A stretch of DNA of 64,000 nucleotides from Spinacia oleracea. Lineage: Eukaryota; Streptophyta; Magnoliopsida; Caryophyllales; Amaranthaceae. Both the position numbers and the translations under genes were made by a program. Under the pieces are notes generated by a model. That model did not search any database and had not been told where the DNA came from. It worked only from the letters and a program-made list of their open reading frames with translations. The DNA lies in the NCBI RefSeq assembly GCF_020520425.1, contig NC_079491.1, positions 7,055,143 to 7,119,142 on the forward strand, written 5' to 3'. Positions 1-12,359 of this stretch are shown here, in pieces (positions within the stretch are counted from its first letter, which is position 1; each line of letters begins with the position of its first letter).

Positions 1-69
1 TATTAAAGATTTACACATATCATTGCATTTTGGACCTAAACTTCACTAATTAGTAATTACCAATGTAAC

Positions 70-386
70 TGAAGAAAGATTCAAAGAGTTTTGCTGCTAA
101 AATGTAGTGGTTTCTTCACCAGAAATTCTGGTGTTTTGTGTTTTGTATTTCTATATTTTGTGAGGTCTCAAAACGGCACAAAAGGCCTGCCTTCACCTTA
201 TATACAAAGGTCTATGCACAACCCTAAATTACATGTGTACAAGAGGCCAAAACAAAGCTGGCAAGATCCACCTAGGATCACTACAAAACAGACTACCTAG
301 GAAGAGTAAAAGAACAAACCAGAAAACATATGCATGTGACTATCCTAGGTGTAGAATTTACTATAAATAGCATGATGTTCTCAATA
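70..386 (-). repeat. 3' LTR of Copia copy 1
   Basis: 317-bp direct repeat of 4942-5258 with one difference seen. It is the 3' LTR in element orientation because the polypurine tract (about 387-400) abuts it. The target duplication GTAAC precedes it on the plus strand. Confidence 0.93.
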
Positions 387-3300
387 CACCCCCCTCAAGT
401 TGGAGCTGAGGGAGTGATGCCCAACTTGAAAGAGAGATGATTATGCTGTTGCTCACTGAGAGACTTAGTCATTAAGTCAGCTAACTAGAGAAAGGATCGA
501 ACATGAAGAACGTTTAGCAGCCCATCCAGGATGTGATCTCTCACATAATGACAATCCACATTCAAGTGTTTTGTTCTTTCATGGAAAACAGGGTTATGTG
601 CAAGATGAATTGCTGACTTGTTGTCACAGAATAAATCAATAGGCTTAGGTACAGTGAACCCCAGGTCTTCTAGTACCCCATTCAACCAAACAATCTCACT
701 TGTTGTTTGTGACATACATCTATATTCTGCTTCTGTTGATGACTTTGACACAGTCTTTTGCTTCTTTGTTTTCCAAGACACTAGTGATTTTCCTAAGAAA
801 ACACAGTATCCAGTGAGAGATCTTGAACTAAAGGCACAGTTTCCCCAATCTGAATCACAGAATGAGCTTAGCTTTACTTCAGAATCAGCAGGGTAGTATA
901 AACCCCAATCAATTGTACCAGCCAAGTACTTTACCACATGGATAGCAGCCTGCAAGTGTGGTTTTCTTGGCTCACACATAAACTGACTCAACTGCTGCAC
1001 ACTATAGGAAATATCAGGTCTTGTCAGATTCAATTACAACAACCTTCCAATGATTCTTCTATATATTTCAGGATCTTCTAGTAGTTCACCTTGATCAACT
1101 GATAATTTGATCCCTTTGGGAAAGGGGAACTTTGCAGGTTTACAGTCCTCAGTCCCTGTTGATTTCAGTATGTCAAGAATGAACTTTCTTTGATTTAACA
1201 TGGTTCCTTTTGGACTTCTTGAAACTTCTATCCCAAGAAAATATCTCATCTCTCCAAGATCCTTCATAGTGAAGGCATTGTCAAGTTCTGTTTTGAGCTT
1301 TTTCATCTCATTTGTGTCATCTCCAGTGACAAGAAGATCATCAACATAAACTAGCACAATTGTCTGCTTTCCATTTTCAATTTTAGAGAACATTGAATAA
1401 TCTCTTTTGGATTGTGTATAGCCATGCTCAATGAAGAACTTGGTCAGTTCTAGATTCCATTGCCTAGAAGCTTGCTTCAGACCATATAAGCTTCTTTTCA
1501 GCCTACATACTTGCCCCTCCTTTCCTCCAGTGTAACCTTTTGGTGGTTTCATGTACACTTCTTCATCCAGGAACCCATGCAAGAAGGCATTGTTGATATC
1601 AAGTTGTTCCAACTTCCAATTCATGGCTGTTGCCAAGGCTATCCGAGTTCTCACAGTAGTAAACTTAGCTACTGGTGAGAAAGTATGTTTGTAATCTTTA
1701 CCTTTGATCTGTTTATCACCTCTTGCCACTAATCTAGCTTTGAGTTTCTCTATGTTCCCATCTCTGTCAAACTTGATTCTATATACCCATTTAGAATCTA
1801 TTGCCTTCTTTCCTTCTGGTAAATCTGTCATTTCCCATGTTTCATTCTTATCAAGAGCATTCAGCTCTTCCTTCATTGCTTCCATCCACCCTTGATCTTC
1901 TGATGCTTCTCCATAGTGAATTGGCTCTCTTTCTCTCAAAACATTGTTCAGAGATGCTAAGTATTCCTCTGAATAGTATTCTGAATCCATGAGCCTTGCT
2001 ATGATCAAGTTAGCTGTATGTGTTGCAGCTCTTTTTCCTGGGATATCAAAGACAAAATCTTTGAACTTTGCTGGTATTGTTCTGTCCCTCTCTGATCTTC
2101 TCACAGTTTCTTGAGTGTTTGTTTCCACATTGGTGACATCAAGGTCAGTCTGACCTTGTTCTACCACCATAGTGTCTTCTTGAATCATTTCTTCTTGCAT
2201 CTCCTCCAATTCTGGTTCTATTTGATCAATATCCTGCTCAAACTCTTCAGTGAAGATATTAGAGAAATCAATATCATTTTCAGTTTCTGTACTTGACAAA
2301 TTGTTCCTCAAACAAGTTGCAAAATCATTGTTTCCTTGTTTAAGAAGAAAAGGAAATATCCTTTCTTTGAACACCACATCTCTGCTCACAAAAAAATTTC
2401 TAGTTTCCAGATCCATAAGCTTATACCCTTTCTGACAATAAGGGTATCCAATCATGATACACCTTATTCCTCTTGCTGCAAATTTATCAGTAGGCTTCTT
2501 GTGAGGACTTGCATAGCACAGGCTTCCTATGACCCTCAAATGATCATAGTCAGGTTCTTTCTTCATCATTCTCTTATATGGAGTTTCCCAACCAATCACT
2601 GCACTAGGCAATAAATTGATTAAGTGAGTTGCAGCCAAAATACACTCACCCCATAAATATGCAGGCAGTCCTGCATGGATCTTCAGGGCTCTTGCTGTCT
2701 CAAGCAGGAACCTGTGCTTCCTCTCAACTCTTGCATTCTGTTGAGGTACACCTGGCACACTTCTTTGGTGTGTAATGCCCTTTTGAGCAAAGATTTGTGC
2801 ACATTCATTCTGAAAAATTTCTGTTCCATTGTCACTTCTCAGGGTTTTAACAGTGGTGTTAAAATGATTTTCTATATGAGCAAGGAAACCAACCAGGATT
2901 CCCTTAACCTCTTCCTTGTTTGACAACAAATGTGTCCAAGTCACTCTACTATAGTCATCAACTATAGTTAGGAAATAACTTGCACCTGTAATACTCTTAG
3001 TCCTGTAAGGACCCCATAAATCAACATGAATCAATTCAAAAACATTTCCAGCAATAGATTTACTTGGAGAGAAAGGTAACTTGTGATGTTTAGCAACAGA
3101 ACAAGTGTCACAGAAATAGCTCTTTAATTCTTTACATTTGCAAAAATCCAAATGTTCCATCTTAGAAATAGAAACATGCCCTAGTCTAGCATGAATTAAA
3201 TCTAGTTTCTCTACTTTATTACAGCTCTTTGATTCTTTTCCTTCTTCCTTCACCAAGCAAACCTCCTCCCTTCCTTTTCTCCTTCTTGTCAGCTTACTTT

Positions 3301-4941
3301 CAAAGTTGATCAGCTTGTACAGATCACTTTCATTCTCTCCAAACACTACATTATCTTCAGTGGAAAGGCCCTGAAGAGAACACCCATGTTTATCAAATAA
3401 AAGCTTCAGGTCATCTTTGTGAACCAATTTGCTCACTGACAGCAAGTTGTGTTTGAAATCACTTACATATAACACATCAAAAAGAGTCACATTATCATTC
3501 AATTTCACATCTCCTATTTCTTTAACTGTTTTGACATTTCCATCAGGTAATCCTACCCTTATCTGCTTGTCTAATGTTCTCATGTTAGTAAGAACACTTT
3601 TGTTTCCTGTCATGTGATCACTAGCTCCTGAATCTATGAGCCATGTATTACAGTAAGAGTCATCATAATGATTCACTGCATTAGAAAGAATTTCTTTACC
3701 TGCAAAGTTGTTGTGACTGCTAGCTGTTGCATTCTGCTTCTCACCAATTGCTTTCATCACTTCCTGTACAACAGAAGAAATGAACTTGTCATCATGTTTC
3801 ATTGCATTACCTCCTGCATTTCCAAACTCCAGGGGATTGTCTCCAGAATATTCTTCTTCACTCCTAGTTGCATTTGCAGCTTGTCTTGTGTTTCCTTTTC
3901 CCTTTGGATTGTTCTTAAACCAGTCAGGATATCCAACTAGCTTAAAACACTCTTCCCTTAAATGTCCCTTCATTCCACAATGCTGACATTTCTTTGCATC
4001 TCTTTCAATCTTCTCAAGTCTCATTTTTTTGTATTCTCTCTTATTAAAGTTCATCAGAGGACCAAGACTCTCTCCTTGCCTGTTTGCTGCTAGAGCACTT
4101 GTTTGACTCCCAATACTGATTTCTCCTGTGATCTGCTTTTGTTTCTCAACCTGCATGACTAGATTGTACACCTTGTTCACAGGCATCAGTGGATCCATCC
4201 CAAGGAAATTTGTCTTCATCTGCTCATAATAAGAGTTCAGACCCATGAGAAACTTCATGAGCTTGGTGGATGATTCCCTCTCAATCATTTTTTTGACAAT
4301 GCTGCAGCTGCACTTTGCCAGAGCTCCACAAGAACACTCTGGTATGTCTTCAATTTCTGAGATTTGATCCCAAAAATCCTTCAATTTGCAGTAGTATTCA
4401 CTTACACTGAGATACCCTTGCTACAGTTCCCACATGTCTTTTTTCAGTTGAAAGAGAAGAGGAGCACTTGTTTGCCCATGCCTTTCAACAATTTCTTCCC
4501 ACAACCTCTTAGTTGATTGCATAGTCACAAGGCTGCTTGCAATTTCAGGCTTCATGGTGGCCAACAACCATGACCTCACCATATAATCACATCTAGTCCA
4601 TTTCTGGATTTCATCAGGACCTTCAGAAGGTTTAGGATGCTTCCCTTCTAAGAATCCCAGTTTGTTCTTGGCACCAAGAGCAATCCTGATGCTTCTGCTC
4701 CAATTCAGGAAATTCTTTCCATCAAACAAGATACTTCCAAGTGGTGTTGCAGCACTCTCATTTACTGCAATAAAGAGAGGATCTTTGTAGGGATTCAGAT
4801 TGTTTGTTGAGGAGGAATTTGTTTCACCCATTTTTGTTTCTGTTTCGAAAGCTTTGATTTTTCTTGCTGGTTTGTTATTTCAGAACAGCAAACTCTCAAA
4901 ATCTTTAAGATTTAAGAACGTTTAAACCTGCTCTGATACCA

Positions 4942-5258
4942 TGAAGAAAGATTCAAAGAGTTTTGCTGCTAAAATGCAGTGGTTTCTTCACCAGAAATTC
5001 TGGTGTTTTGTGTTTTGTATTTCTATATTTTGTGAGGTCTCAAAACGGCACAAAAGGCCTGCCTTCACCTTATATACAAAGGTCTATGCACAACCCTAAA
5101 TTACATGTGTACAAGAGGCCAAAACAAAGCTGGCAAGATCCACCTAGGATCACTACAAAACAGACTACCTAGGAAGAGTAAAAGAACAAACCAGAAAACA
5201 TATGCATGTGACTATCCTAGGTGTAGAATTTACTATAAATAGCATGATGTTCTCAATA
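4942..5258 (-). repeat. 5' LTR of Copia copy 1
   Basis: 317-bp LTR, nearly identical to 70-386. The initiator-Met primer site lies directly inside it at about 4930-4941 on the minus strand. In element orientation the LTR begins TATTGAGAAC and ends TTTCTTCA. The outer flank GTAAC at 5259-5263 is the target duplication. Confidence 0.93.
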
Positions 5259-5263
5259 GTAAC

Positions 5264-5664
5264 CAATCTCTTTTATTGTGAATTTAAATAGGGGAGCATC
5301 ATTGGTTATTTAATATAAGGAACTTAAGCATAGAAACCAAAACATACTATTTTCCAAGTAATAAAATTGAAAGACGTATAAGTTTGTTATCAATTTCTCA
5401 TTAATTTAATGTATCATTTTTAAGACGGTGGGGTTACATTATATAACTAAGTTGATTTTATTTGATAATGCGGAGTATCAACTTGCGGTCATCATATCGT
5501 AATGCAAATTATTGAATTGCCTCATGCACTCATGTTATGATGTAGCACCTAGATAACGTAAAATCGATTATGTTTTTGTTTTTAATATAACGATCAAAAG
5601 GAGATCAAGAGTAAGAAAAAAAGGTATCCAATTGCTATTTTGGCTTAAATTTCACTATAATATT
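5264..5664. other. Spacer between two Copia elements
   Basis: About 400 bp of AT-rich DNA, the pre-insertion host sequence into which both Copia elements landed. No gene, splice-site array or clear repeat is seen. Confidence 0.6.
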
Positions 5665-5878
5665 TATAGGATTTATAACAATATTTTTATTTTATTATTT
5701 TTATTTCAAAAGGTTGTTAGAGGTTGTTAGGCTGTTAGGCTTAGTTGTTAGAAGCCTTGCCTACTTTCTGCTCTTCTCTTTGCTTGTATATAAGCTGCAT
5801 TCTTCTCATCATTTCAGTTTGTAACAATAATGAGAATACAACTCTAATCTCCCAATTCTGATTCTCTCTAATTCTATA
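5665..5878 (+). repeat. 5' LTR of Copia copy 2
   Basis: 214-bp LTR starting TATAGGATTT and ending AATTCTATA. The primer site follows immediately. It contains TATATAAG at about 5787-5794, a plausible LTR TATA box. Confidence 0.92.
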
Positions 5879-7986
5879 TGGTATCAGAGCCATATCTCGT
5901 GCTTGAGATTTAGGTTTCCTCTCAGTTTTGATTTCCAGAAATTGAGAGTGTGTGCGAGTAATTACTGAGAGTTTTTTGTTGCAAAATTTCTTGCTGGTGC
6001 GAAATTTCTTGCGCAAATCCTATGATTCCTCGATTGAAATTGCTTCCAAAACTTGTTTGAAATGGCGTTTGGTGATTCAGAAAGTAATCAGCAGAATTCT
6101 CAGCAGAATGAAGGAGATAGAGGTAATCTTGATCCTTATTTTGTAGCAAATTCGGATAATCCTACATCTTCTTTGGTAGCTATGGTGTTCAATGGTGTGA
6201 ATTTCACTCGCTGGAGTAGAAATGTTAAACGTGCACTAATTGCTAAGAACAAAGAAGGATTTATTAATGGAGATATTCTGAAACCTGTTGAAAATCACAA
6301 AGATTTTTCTAAGTGGAAACGTGCGGATTTTATGGTAGTTAGCTGGATATTGAGTTCAATGAATAATGATTTAGCTGATGATTTTGGATACATTTATAAT
6401 GCTGTTGATCTTTGGAAAGAGTTGAATGAAAGGTTTGGACAATCTAATGGTCCACTGATATATCAATTAAAGAAGGAGATTGATAATTTAAATCAAGAAA
6501 ATATGACCATAGTCACATATTATGGGAAACTAAAGAAATTGTGGGATGAAATGCAGAGCTTAAGAGCTTTTCCTGCTTGTGTATGTGGTGCTTTGAGTAG
6601 ATGCAATTGATTGTTTCTAAAGAAGGTAGCAGAATTTGAAGAAGAGGATAAGATGATGAAATTTCTGCTTGGTTTGAATGGAGGATTTGAAGGAACTGTT
6701 ACTAATGTTCTGTCTATGGATCCGTTGCCTAGTATAAACAAGGTGTTTTCTATTACTCAACAAATAGAAAAACAGAAGGAGGTTAGCAGTGCTCTTGCTG
6801 AAAGCAATGCTATGAATAGTAGTGCAATGGCTGCTCAGATTCATAATAGTGGTCAGTTTCAGATATCCACTAATGGTCAAGGGAGAAAGGATTGGAAAGA
6901 CTTAAAGAAGGAGAAAATGTACAAAGTTTGCACTCACTGCAAAAACAAAGGTCATACTATTGATCAATGTTTTAAGCTGATAGGTTATCCAGATTGGTAC
7001 AATTCAATCAAGGCATCAAAGGGGCTTCAATCAACTGGAGACAGGCTTGCAGCTCATGTGCATTCTGCAGATGTTGGTGATAATCCACTGGATGATACAA
7101 TTGCTGATTGTGGCACTGTGAATAATGAGATGTTGAATGCTATATGCTTAGAAGTCATGAAAACAATGAAAGGGAAGCATGCACAGAATGGTGAAACCAG
7201 TGGTGGAAATTCTTGCTCATTTGCCAACTATGCATGTATAATGTCACATTCTTTTAATTGCACTGTGAGTAGTTTGCATGATAAGTGCTTGTGGATTGTG
7301 GATTCTGGTGCATGTGATCACATGACATATGATGAAACTTTGCTGATAAATAAAAGGAAACTGCAAAGCTTGATTAAAGTTGGATTACCTGATGGAACTC
7401 AAATGACTGTGGACACTATAGGTGACATAATTTTGAGTGATAAGCTGATATTGAATGATGTTTTGTTGGTACATGGTTTCAAACACAATTTGCTATCTGT
7501 TGGAAGATTGATAGAACATAATGGAGTTCATGTTGTATTCACTGGTACTGGGTATTCTTTCCAGGACCCTGTTAGTTTCAAGGTGATTGGTGCTGGACAA
7601 AGGTTACAAGGTCTATATTACTTTGTCCAAGATACAGACTGCAACAGCTCTATTGGAAGAAATAATATTGGCATAGTCAGAAGGGAATTGCATTGTAATA
7701 CAGTAGCAAATGTGATTTCTCATGATGTGAGCAATGTACCTAGATTGAGATTGCCTAATAAGACTGCAACTAGTATAGGACAGTCAAAAATAGATACTCA
7801 AGGTCAATTAGATCTTCTTCATGCTAGATTGGGGCATCCATCTCTGACAAAGATGAAGCATATGAGTGCTGAACATTGTAAAGGGATTGCAGAATATAAT
7901 TGTGATGTTTGTTATCATTCTAAGCAACACAAATTTCCATTTCCTGTAAGTGATAGTAAGGCATCTGAATGTTTTGATTTAATACA

Positions 7987-10739
7987 TGTAATCCCCCGTA
8001 ATTTTATATATTTTGTTTATATATTTTAACGTATATTAATACATTTAAATATAATTTACGGATTTCAGAAATGAATGTGTAATTAAAATATAATTATTTT
8101 ATTTCATTTTGAATAATTTTAATGATTTATGAAATCAAAATGTATTTTTGAATTTTACGTTAAAACGAATTCGAATTTCGAAATCACGTTCGATTGAAAT
8201 TAGCAAGCAACCCTAACCATTTCGGATTCAATAACCTAAACCCTACTCCTAGCCCAATTGGGTAAAAGCCCAAACCAATAAAAATACTCCCTCCCCTTTT
8301 CTAATGCACGTGAACCCAAAGAAACACAAAAAAAAAACCTCCTCTTGCTCCTTCACTGTTCACGTAACAAGCACCAAACCCTCAACACCCTCCTCCTTGC
8401 TGCCGCTGCTCACGCCGCCGGACCCACCAGCACGTCACCGGCATCCCGTCGCCACTGGTAACGCTCACCTTCTCTCTTGTCGTTCTCTTTCTCTTGTTCG
8501 TTTTCTTGATCTCCTCCTCAACCGGTTCTTGTTCTCGCACAGCACCACCACCACGCTGAGCGCTCGTGGTTCGGCAATAACCGCCGTCCTCGTCGTCCAC
8601 CCTTGCACGGTAGATTCCTCCTCCTTATTTCCGTTCTCCCGTCGTGTTTTCCTTTCTTTCGTTTCCTTTTCATGGCTCTCAAACCATGCCTTGATTGTTT
8701 TGCCAGCAACACCACCTCGCCGCACCGCCGCGTGCCGCCCAGCCTTCCTCGCCGCACCGCCGCGTGCCGCCCAGCCTTCCTCGTCGCCGGCAGTTCTCCC
8801 CCTTCCCTTATTCGGTTAAACCCTTAAACCCTAGACTAATTGAATGTCTTAATTATATATATTTTTAGCTTAAATTATGATTCTTGAATTTAGATTATAA
8901 GTCTCATGGTTTAATTTGCAAATTTCAGATTTTTACACGTGCGTAATTGAATTATTAATTTTCAGATTCGTATATTATAATTTAAACAATATTATTTTAT
9001 TTTCAGATTATATAAATGCATTGAAATATTAGTTTTTTTGATTGATTAAAGTATGAAATTCAAGGTTTTTATGATTGTAAATCATGGTAGGTCGAGTATG
9101 GATTATTAAATTTGTTGTTTCAATGTACTAGGGACGTAGATTGACCATGGTGAAGCTTTTAAATGAATCTATAGTGCGGAAAATTTAAAGTACGATGTTT
9201 GCAAAAGTTTTCAACGAATTTCAATAACTAATTCAACAATTATGATTCTAGGAAATCAAATGTTTAAGTTTTGATATTGGGGAAAGTTCTAAATATGCTT
9301 AGGATGCAATTAGAATGCTTTATTATGGTTGTCAATGATCAGAAATTGATTGAGATTATTTATTGGTTGTTTTAGGCGGAGAATTCTCTTTAGGCGACTT
9401 TTGAAAGTGTTAAAGTGGCCTATCAGTTTGTTTACACAAGGTACGTACATACCTGTGTGCTTGGAATGTGTGCTAATTGTTGAAACCATGTGTATTATTG
9501 ATGAACCTGGTTATGTTAATGTTGTTGATGAACTTAGTCGGGTTGAAACTGCATGTTTGATACTGTTGGATGAACATATTAAACCTTTATTGCATTTTGA
9601 GGATTATAACATGTTAGTATGGAAGATTGATGCAAACATGTTTGATTGGGAACACTAGATTGTTTAGTATATAATTCAGATCAGTTAATTGTTGTTCCCT
9701 TTTTAGCTTTTCACTACTTTATGAGGGCGGAGGACCTCATTTAGTAAGTTGAAACCTTATACCCATATTCAGGGGTTAATTAGTATTAAAGAAAAGATTG
9801 GAGTTAATTGGAATGAGTCTTGTTAGATGCCTTTGTGATCACTTACTCAATTCCAAGATAAAAACAGTTATAAATAAATGTGAGTTGCATGCCTTATGTG
9901 ATTGTTGAGTCATAACAGGGTGTCAATTTGTAAATCATGTAAAGTGAAACTGAGTAGCAATAGCTTTAGACTGTGCACGTCTAAAGTGACGGACAAACAG
10001 GAGTTGGGGTTCATGGTGGTAGCCCATGGCCTTTCATTCGGACCGGATTGATCACCGCGTCCTATTTTCAGTCAAACGTTCCTCGATATCGCAGGTCACT
10101 GAGGTTACGGAGTCGCGCCCGTACCTCGCCTAGCTAGAAAACTCGGTCCATTGCCTATTTAAATTAAAATAATGTTATTGTTATAAAAAGTCTAGTCCAG
10201 TCTAGCTTAGTCTAGTTAGGTATGGTCGTTAGATTATCATGCTTTGTTTGCCCTTAATTATGTTTAATAGTATCATGTTAGGATTTTTATTGCTTTAGTA
10301 TGTAGTACTCAGCTTTGCTGATTACGTGCTTGTTTGTGTGTGTTGATCATGGCTATGCCTTATTGATCCTGTGATGACCCATTTCTGGTGAGCAGTCTCT
10401 AAGGATCAATAAGCATTGCCCATCTACAGGTTTGAAGATGATGCATCATTGGGATCGGGATTAGAGAGCTTGTAGTTCTATTTGTTTAATTAAGTGATTC
10501 AATTTGTTAACTTGAATTTGAAACTTGTCGTACTATTCGTATTTCCTTATTTCAGTTAATTGTTTTGGACCTAATATGTAATAGATTAATTATGAACCCA
10601 AAAGTTAGTTTTATGTTTTCCGCTGCAAAATTCTGAATAAGCCGTACGTTTTTACACGGGCGATAATACTTTGATAATTCCCTACAGTTATATTTAAAAA
10701 GAGGTTATTTTAGAAAATGGGAATTGTCGGGGTGTTACA
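7987..10739 (+). repeat. 5' LTR of the Gypsy chromovirus
   Basis: 2753-bp LTR beginning TGTAATCCCCCGT and ending GGGGTGTTACA, close to the usual TG...CA rule. It includes a C-rich, GC-rich segment (about 8280-8830) that stands out from its AT-rich surroundings, with a 32-bp tandem duplication at 8718-8781. Reading frames inside it (for example 8304-8819) resemble no known protein and recur exactly in the 3' LTR, so they are treated as chance. Confidence 0.93.
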
Positions 10740-10742
10740 AAG

Positions 10743-10755
10743 TGGTATCAGAGCT
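10743..10755 (+). other. Primer-binding site of the Gypsy element
   Basis: TGGTATCAGAGC follows the 5' LTR after a three-base spacer. It is complementary to the 3' end of plant initiator Met tRNA, the usual primer for this group. Confidence 0.85.
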
Positions 10756-10972
10756 AAAGGTTTTACTGACATTTCGTGTCTACCTTTTATATCTTAGGCG
10801 CCTAACCAACTAATTAGTTATGTAAAAGTAATTTCACACTAGTGAATAAATTTAAAGTTATTAGCTAGAAATGTTTGAATTTATTTTAATATTGACTCTT
10901 GAATCGTGCTTTGAAATACGTTTTTATGCGAATAAATGTATTTCGATTCTTTTGAAATTTAAATTAATATTT

Positions 10973-10973
<1 letters not shown>

Positions 10974-11025
<52 letters not shown>

Positions 11026-11045
11026 GCTGCTGCTGCTACAGTACC

Positions 11046-11089
<44 letters not shown>
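10974..11089 (+). repeat. Two long poly-A tracts in the Gypsy leader
   Basis: Runs of 45 A (10974-11018) and 42 A (11048-11089) are separated by 29 bp containing four CTG triplets. They sit about 235 bp inside the 5' LTR, upstream of the acidic reading frame. The lysine-rich frame crossing them is not a credible gene. Confidence 0.9.
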
Positions 11090-11091
<2 letters not shown>

Positions 11092-11420
11092 ATTTAATTA
11101 TTTATCGTTTAATAATTATTCTTTTAATCAATCTAATTCTTATAAATCATTCTTGTTTATCCTTTTATGCTTCAATGTTTCATATACTATGATTATTTTG
11201 AGAGTTGGGTAGTATAGGAAAAGGCATATAGAATAGAAGCATTGTGCATGCATTATGTCAACATGATTGTAATTTCTCTACCTGCTAACTGTCGTGTCTT
11301 CCCTATGCATTGCGATTGATATATATATTCTTACTTATTGTGTATTGTGGGATCATACGGTAAGTGAGAGTACTAATTACTAACATAGAAACTATGTTTA
11401 ATTGTTATAGATCACTAATC

Positions 11421-11960
11421 ATGTCTGGCATACAAGGAAATAGAATAGGGAGCAATTCTAACCCTATTGTTCTAAGCGATGATGAAAATGAAATGGATTA
11501 CGAGTCTGACATTAACAGTTACACCAGCCATGAACTTGTTTTGCGTCGAGTTTTAAGAGCAGGAGAACCTGATAGTGATGATGAAGCCCTTCGTGAATTT
11601 GATCGTGCTAGAGGGCAAACTAGAGTCGATATTTATCAAGCTGTTTTGAGACCTGAAAGCGATTCGGAGCCTGAGTTTGAGCATGAATTTGGGTTTGAGT
11701 TCGAACAAGAATTTGAGTTTGAATTCGAACATGAATTGGAGGTTGAACCTGAGTTTGAGTTTGAGCCCGAACATGAACCTGAACCTGAGCCTGAGCCTGA
11801 GGAAGCTAATCATCAACTTCAAGGTCTACGAAGATCCTCTAGGCCAAGAAAAGAAGCTTATTATTTTGATATGGATGACGATGATGAACTTAAATATGAG
11901 TTATTCACCCTAGAAGGTTATAGCGAATCAAAGGACAAGTCTGATGACGTTTCCCTTTAG
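11421..11960 (+). CDS. Extra acidic protein of the chromovirus, upstream of gag
   Basis: An open frame of 179 codons from the ATG at 11421 (an in-frame ATG at 11364 would add 19 residues). It lies between the 5' LTR and gag and is separate from the Gag-Pol frame. The N-terminus has NPIVLSDDENEMDY, a short hydrophobic stretch followed by Ser/Asp/Glu, which resembles a SUMO-interacting motif. The middle is a degenerate Glu-rich repeat of EFE, EHE and EPE units, about 60 residues from about 11660 to 11800. After it come a basic patch, RRSSRPRK, and a second acidic run, DMDDDDE. No zinc knuckle, protease or polymerase motif is present. I do not recognise the family. The strongly biased composition could also be a low-complexity frame kept open by its repeats, but the non-repetitive ends remaining open argue for a protein. 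Function is unknown. Confidence 0.6.
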   Translation: MSGIQGNRIGSNSNPIVLSDDENEMDYESDINSYTSHELVLRRVLRAGEPDSDDEALREFDRARGQTRVDIYQAVLRPESDSEPEFEHEFGFEFEQEFEFEFEHELEVEPEFEFEPEHEPEPEPEPEEANHQLQGLRRSSRPRKEAYYFDMDDDDELKYELFTLEGYSESKDKSDDVSL

Positions 11961-12359
11961 CTTTGCTTACATATTTAGTTGTGTGTGAGAAAAATGTTGG
12001 ACAATCCGCCCAACCATAGTTTATGTTATATCGTAGAACCTTTTTACGTCATTTTGAGAACAGGTGTGTGTTAATATTTAGGATTGTTATTGACATTCTT
12101 CTGAGGAATAAAAGCTAGATTATTGACTATCTAAAAGATCAGAGTTTTACGGGCACGCAAATGGAATGTTTTCTTCTTTTATTCTAACTTATTATTCGTG
12201 ATGATTGAAGTTATTCCTTGTCTCTCAGTTGAATGTTTTGCATGATTGTTCATTTCGTGTGCATTTTGAATGTTAATGTGATATTGCATTGCTAGAGGAT
12301 AATGTAAGTAAAGTTTCGAACTTGAACTAGAGCATATTAATTTCAGGTCGCGCTCTAGG

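Larger units (their letters stand above)
70..5258 (-). mobile_element. Ty1/Copia LTR retrotransposon, copy 1
   Basis: A 5.19-kb Copia element read on the minus strand, flanked by the 5-bp target duplication GTAAC (65-69 and 5259-5263). LTRs of 317 bp lie at 70-386 and 4942-5258. The primer site TGGTATCAGAGC, complementary to the 3' end of initiator Met tRNA, lies just inside the right LTR, and a purine tract rich in G lies just inside the left LTR. Parts in element order are gag with a CCHC zinc knuckle (about 4830-3950), a protease with DSGASDHM (about 3630), integrase (about 3200-2500), reverse transcriptase with YVDDLL (about 1950-1300) and RNase H (about 900-520). This is the pol order of Copia (integrase before RT). 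The element is broken, with about two interruptions, but otherwise close to full length. The LTRs differ at one position in 317, so it is very young, probably around 0.1-0.2 million years at usual plant rates (inference). Confidence 0.95.

Noticed and set aside
41-69. Possible CACTA terminus at the left edge (CACTAATTAGTAATTACC)
   Set aside because: It lacks the CACTACAAGAA start and shares only a short AT-rich word with the terminus at 23166.
8304-8819. 171-codon frame in the Gypsy LTR, repeated at 17490-18005
   Set aside because: It resembles no protein I know, follows from the C-rich composition and tandem repeat, and lies wholly in an LTR.
9350-9658. 102-codon frame in the LTR, repeated at 18536-18844
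   Set aside because: No recognisable domain. Present in both LTRs only because the LTRs match.
10871-11212. Lysine-rich frame across the twin poly-A tracts
   Set aside because: Arises from the A runs, with no other protein-like feature.
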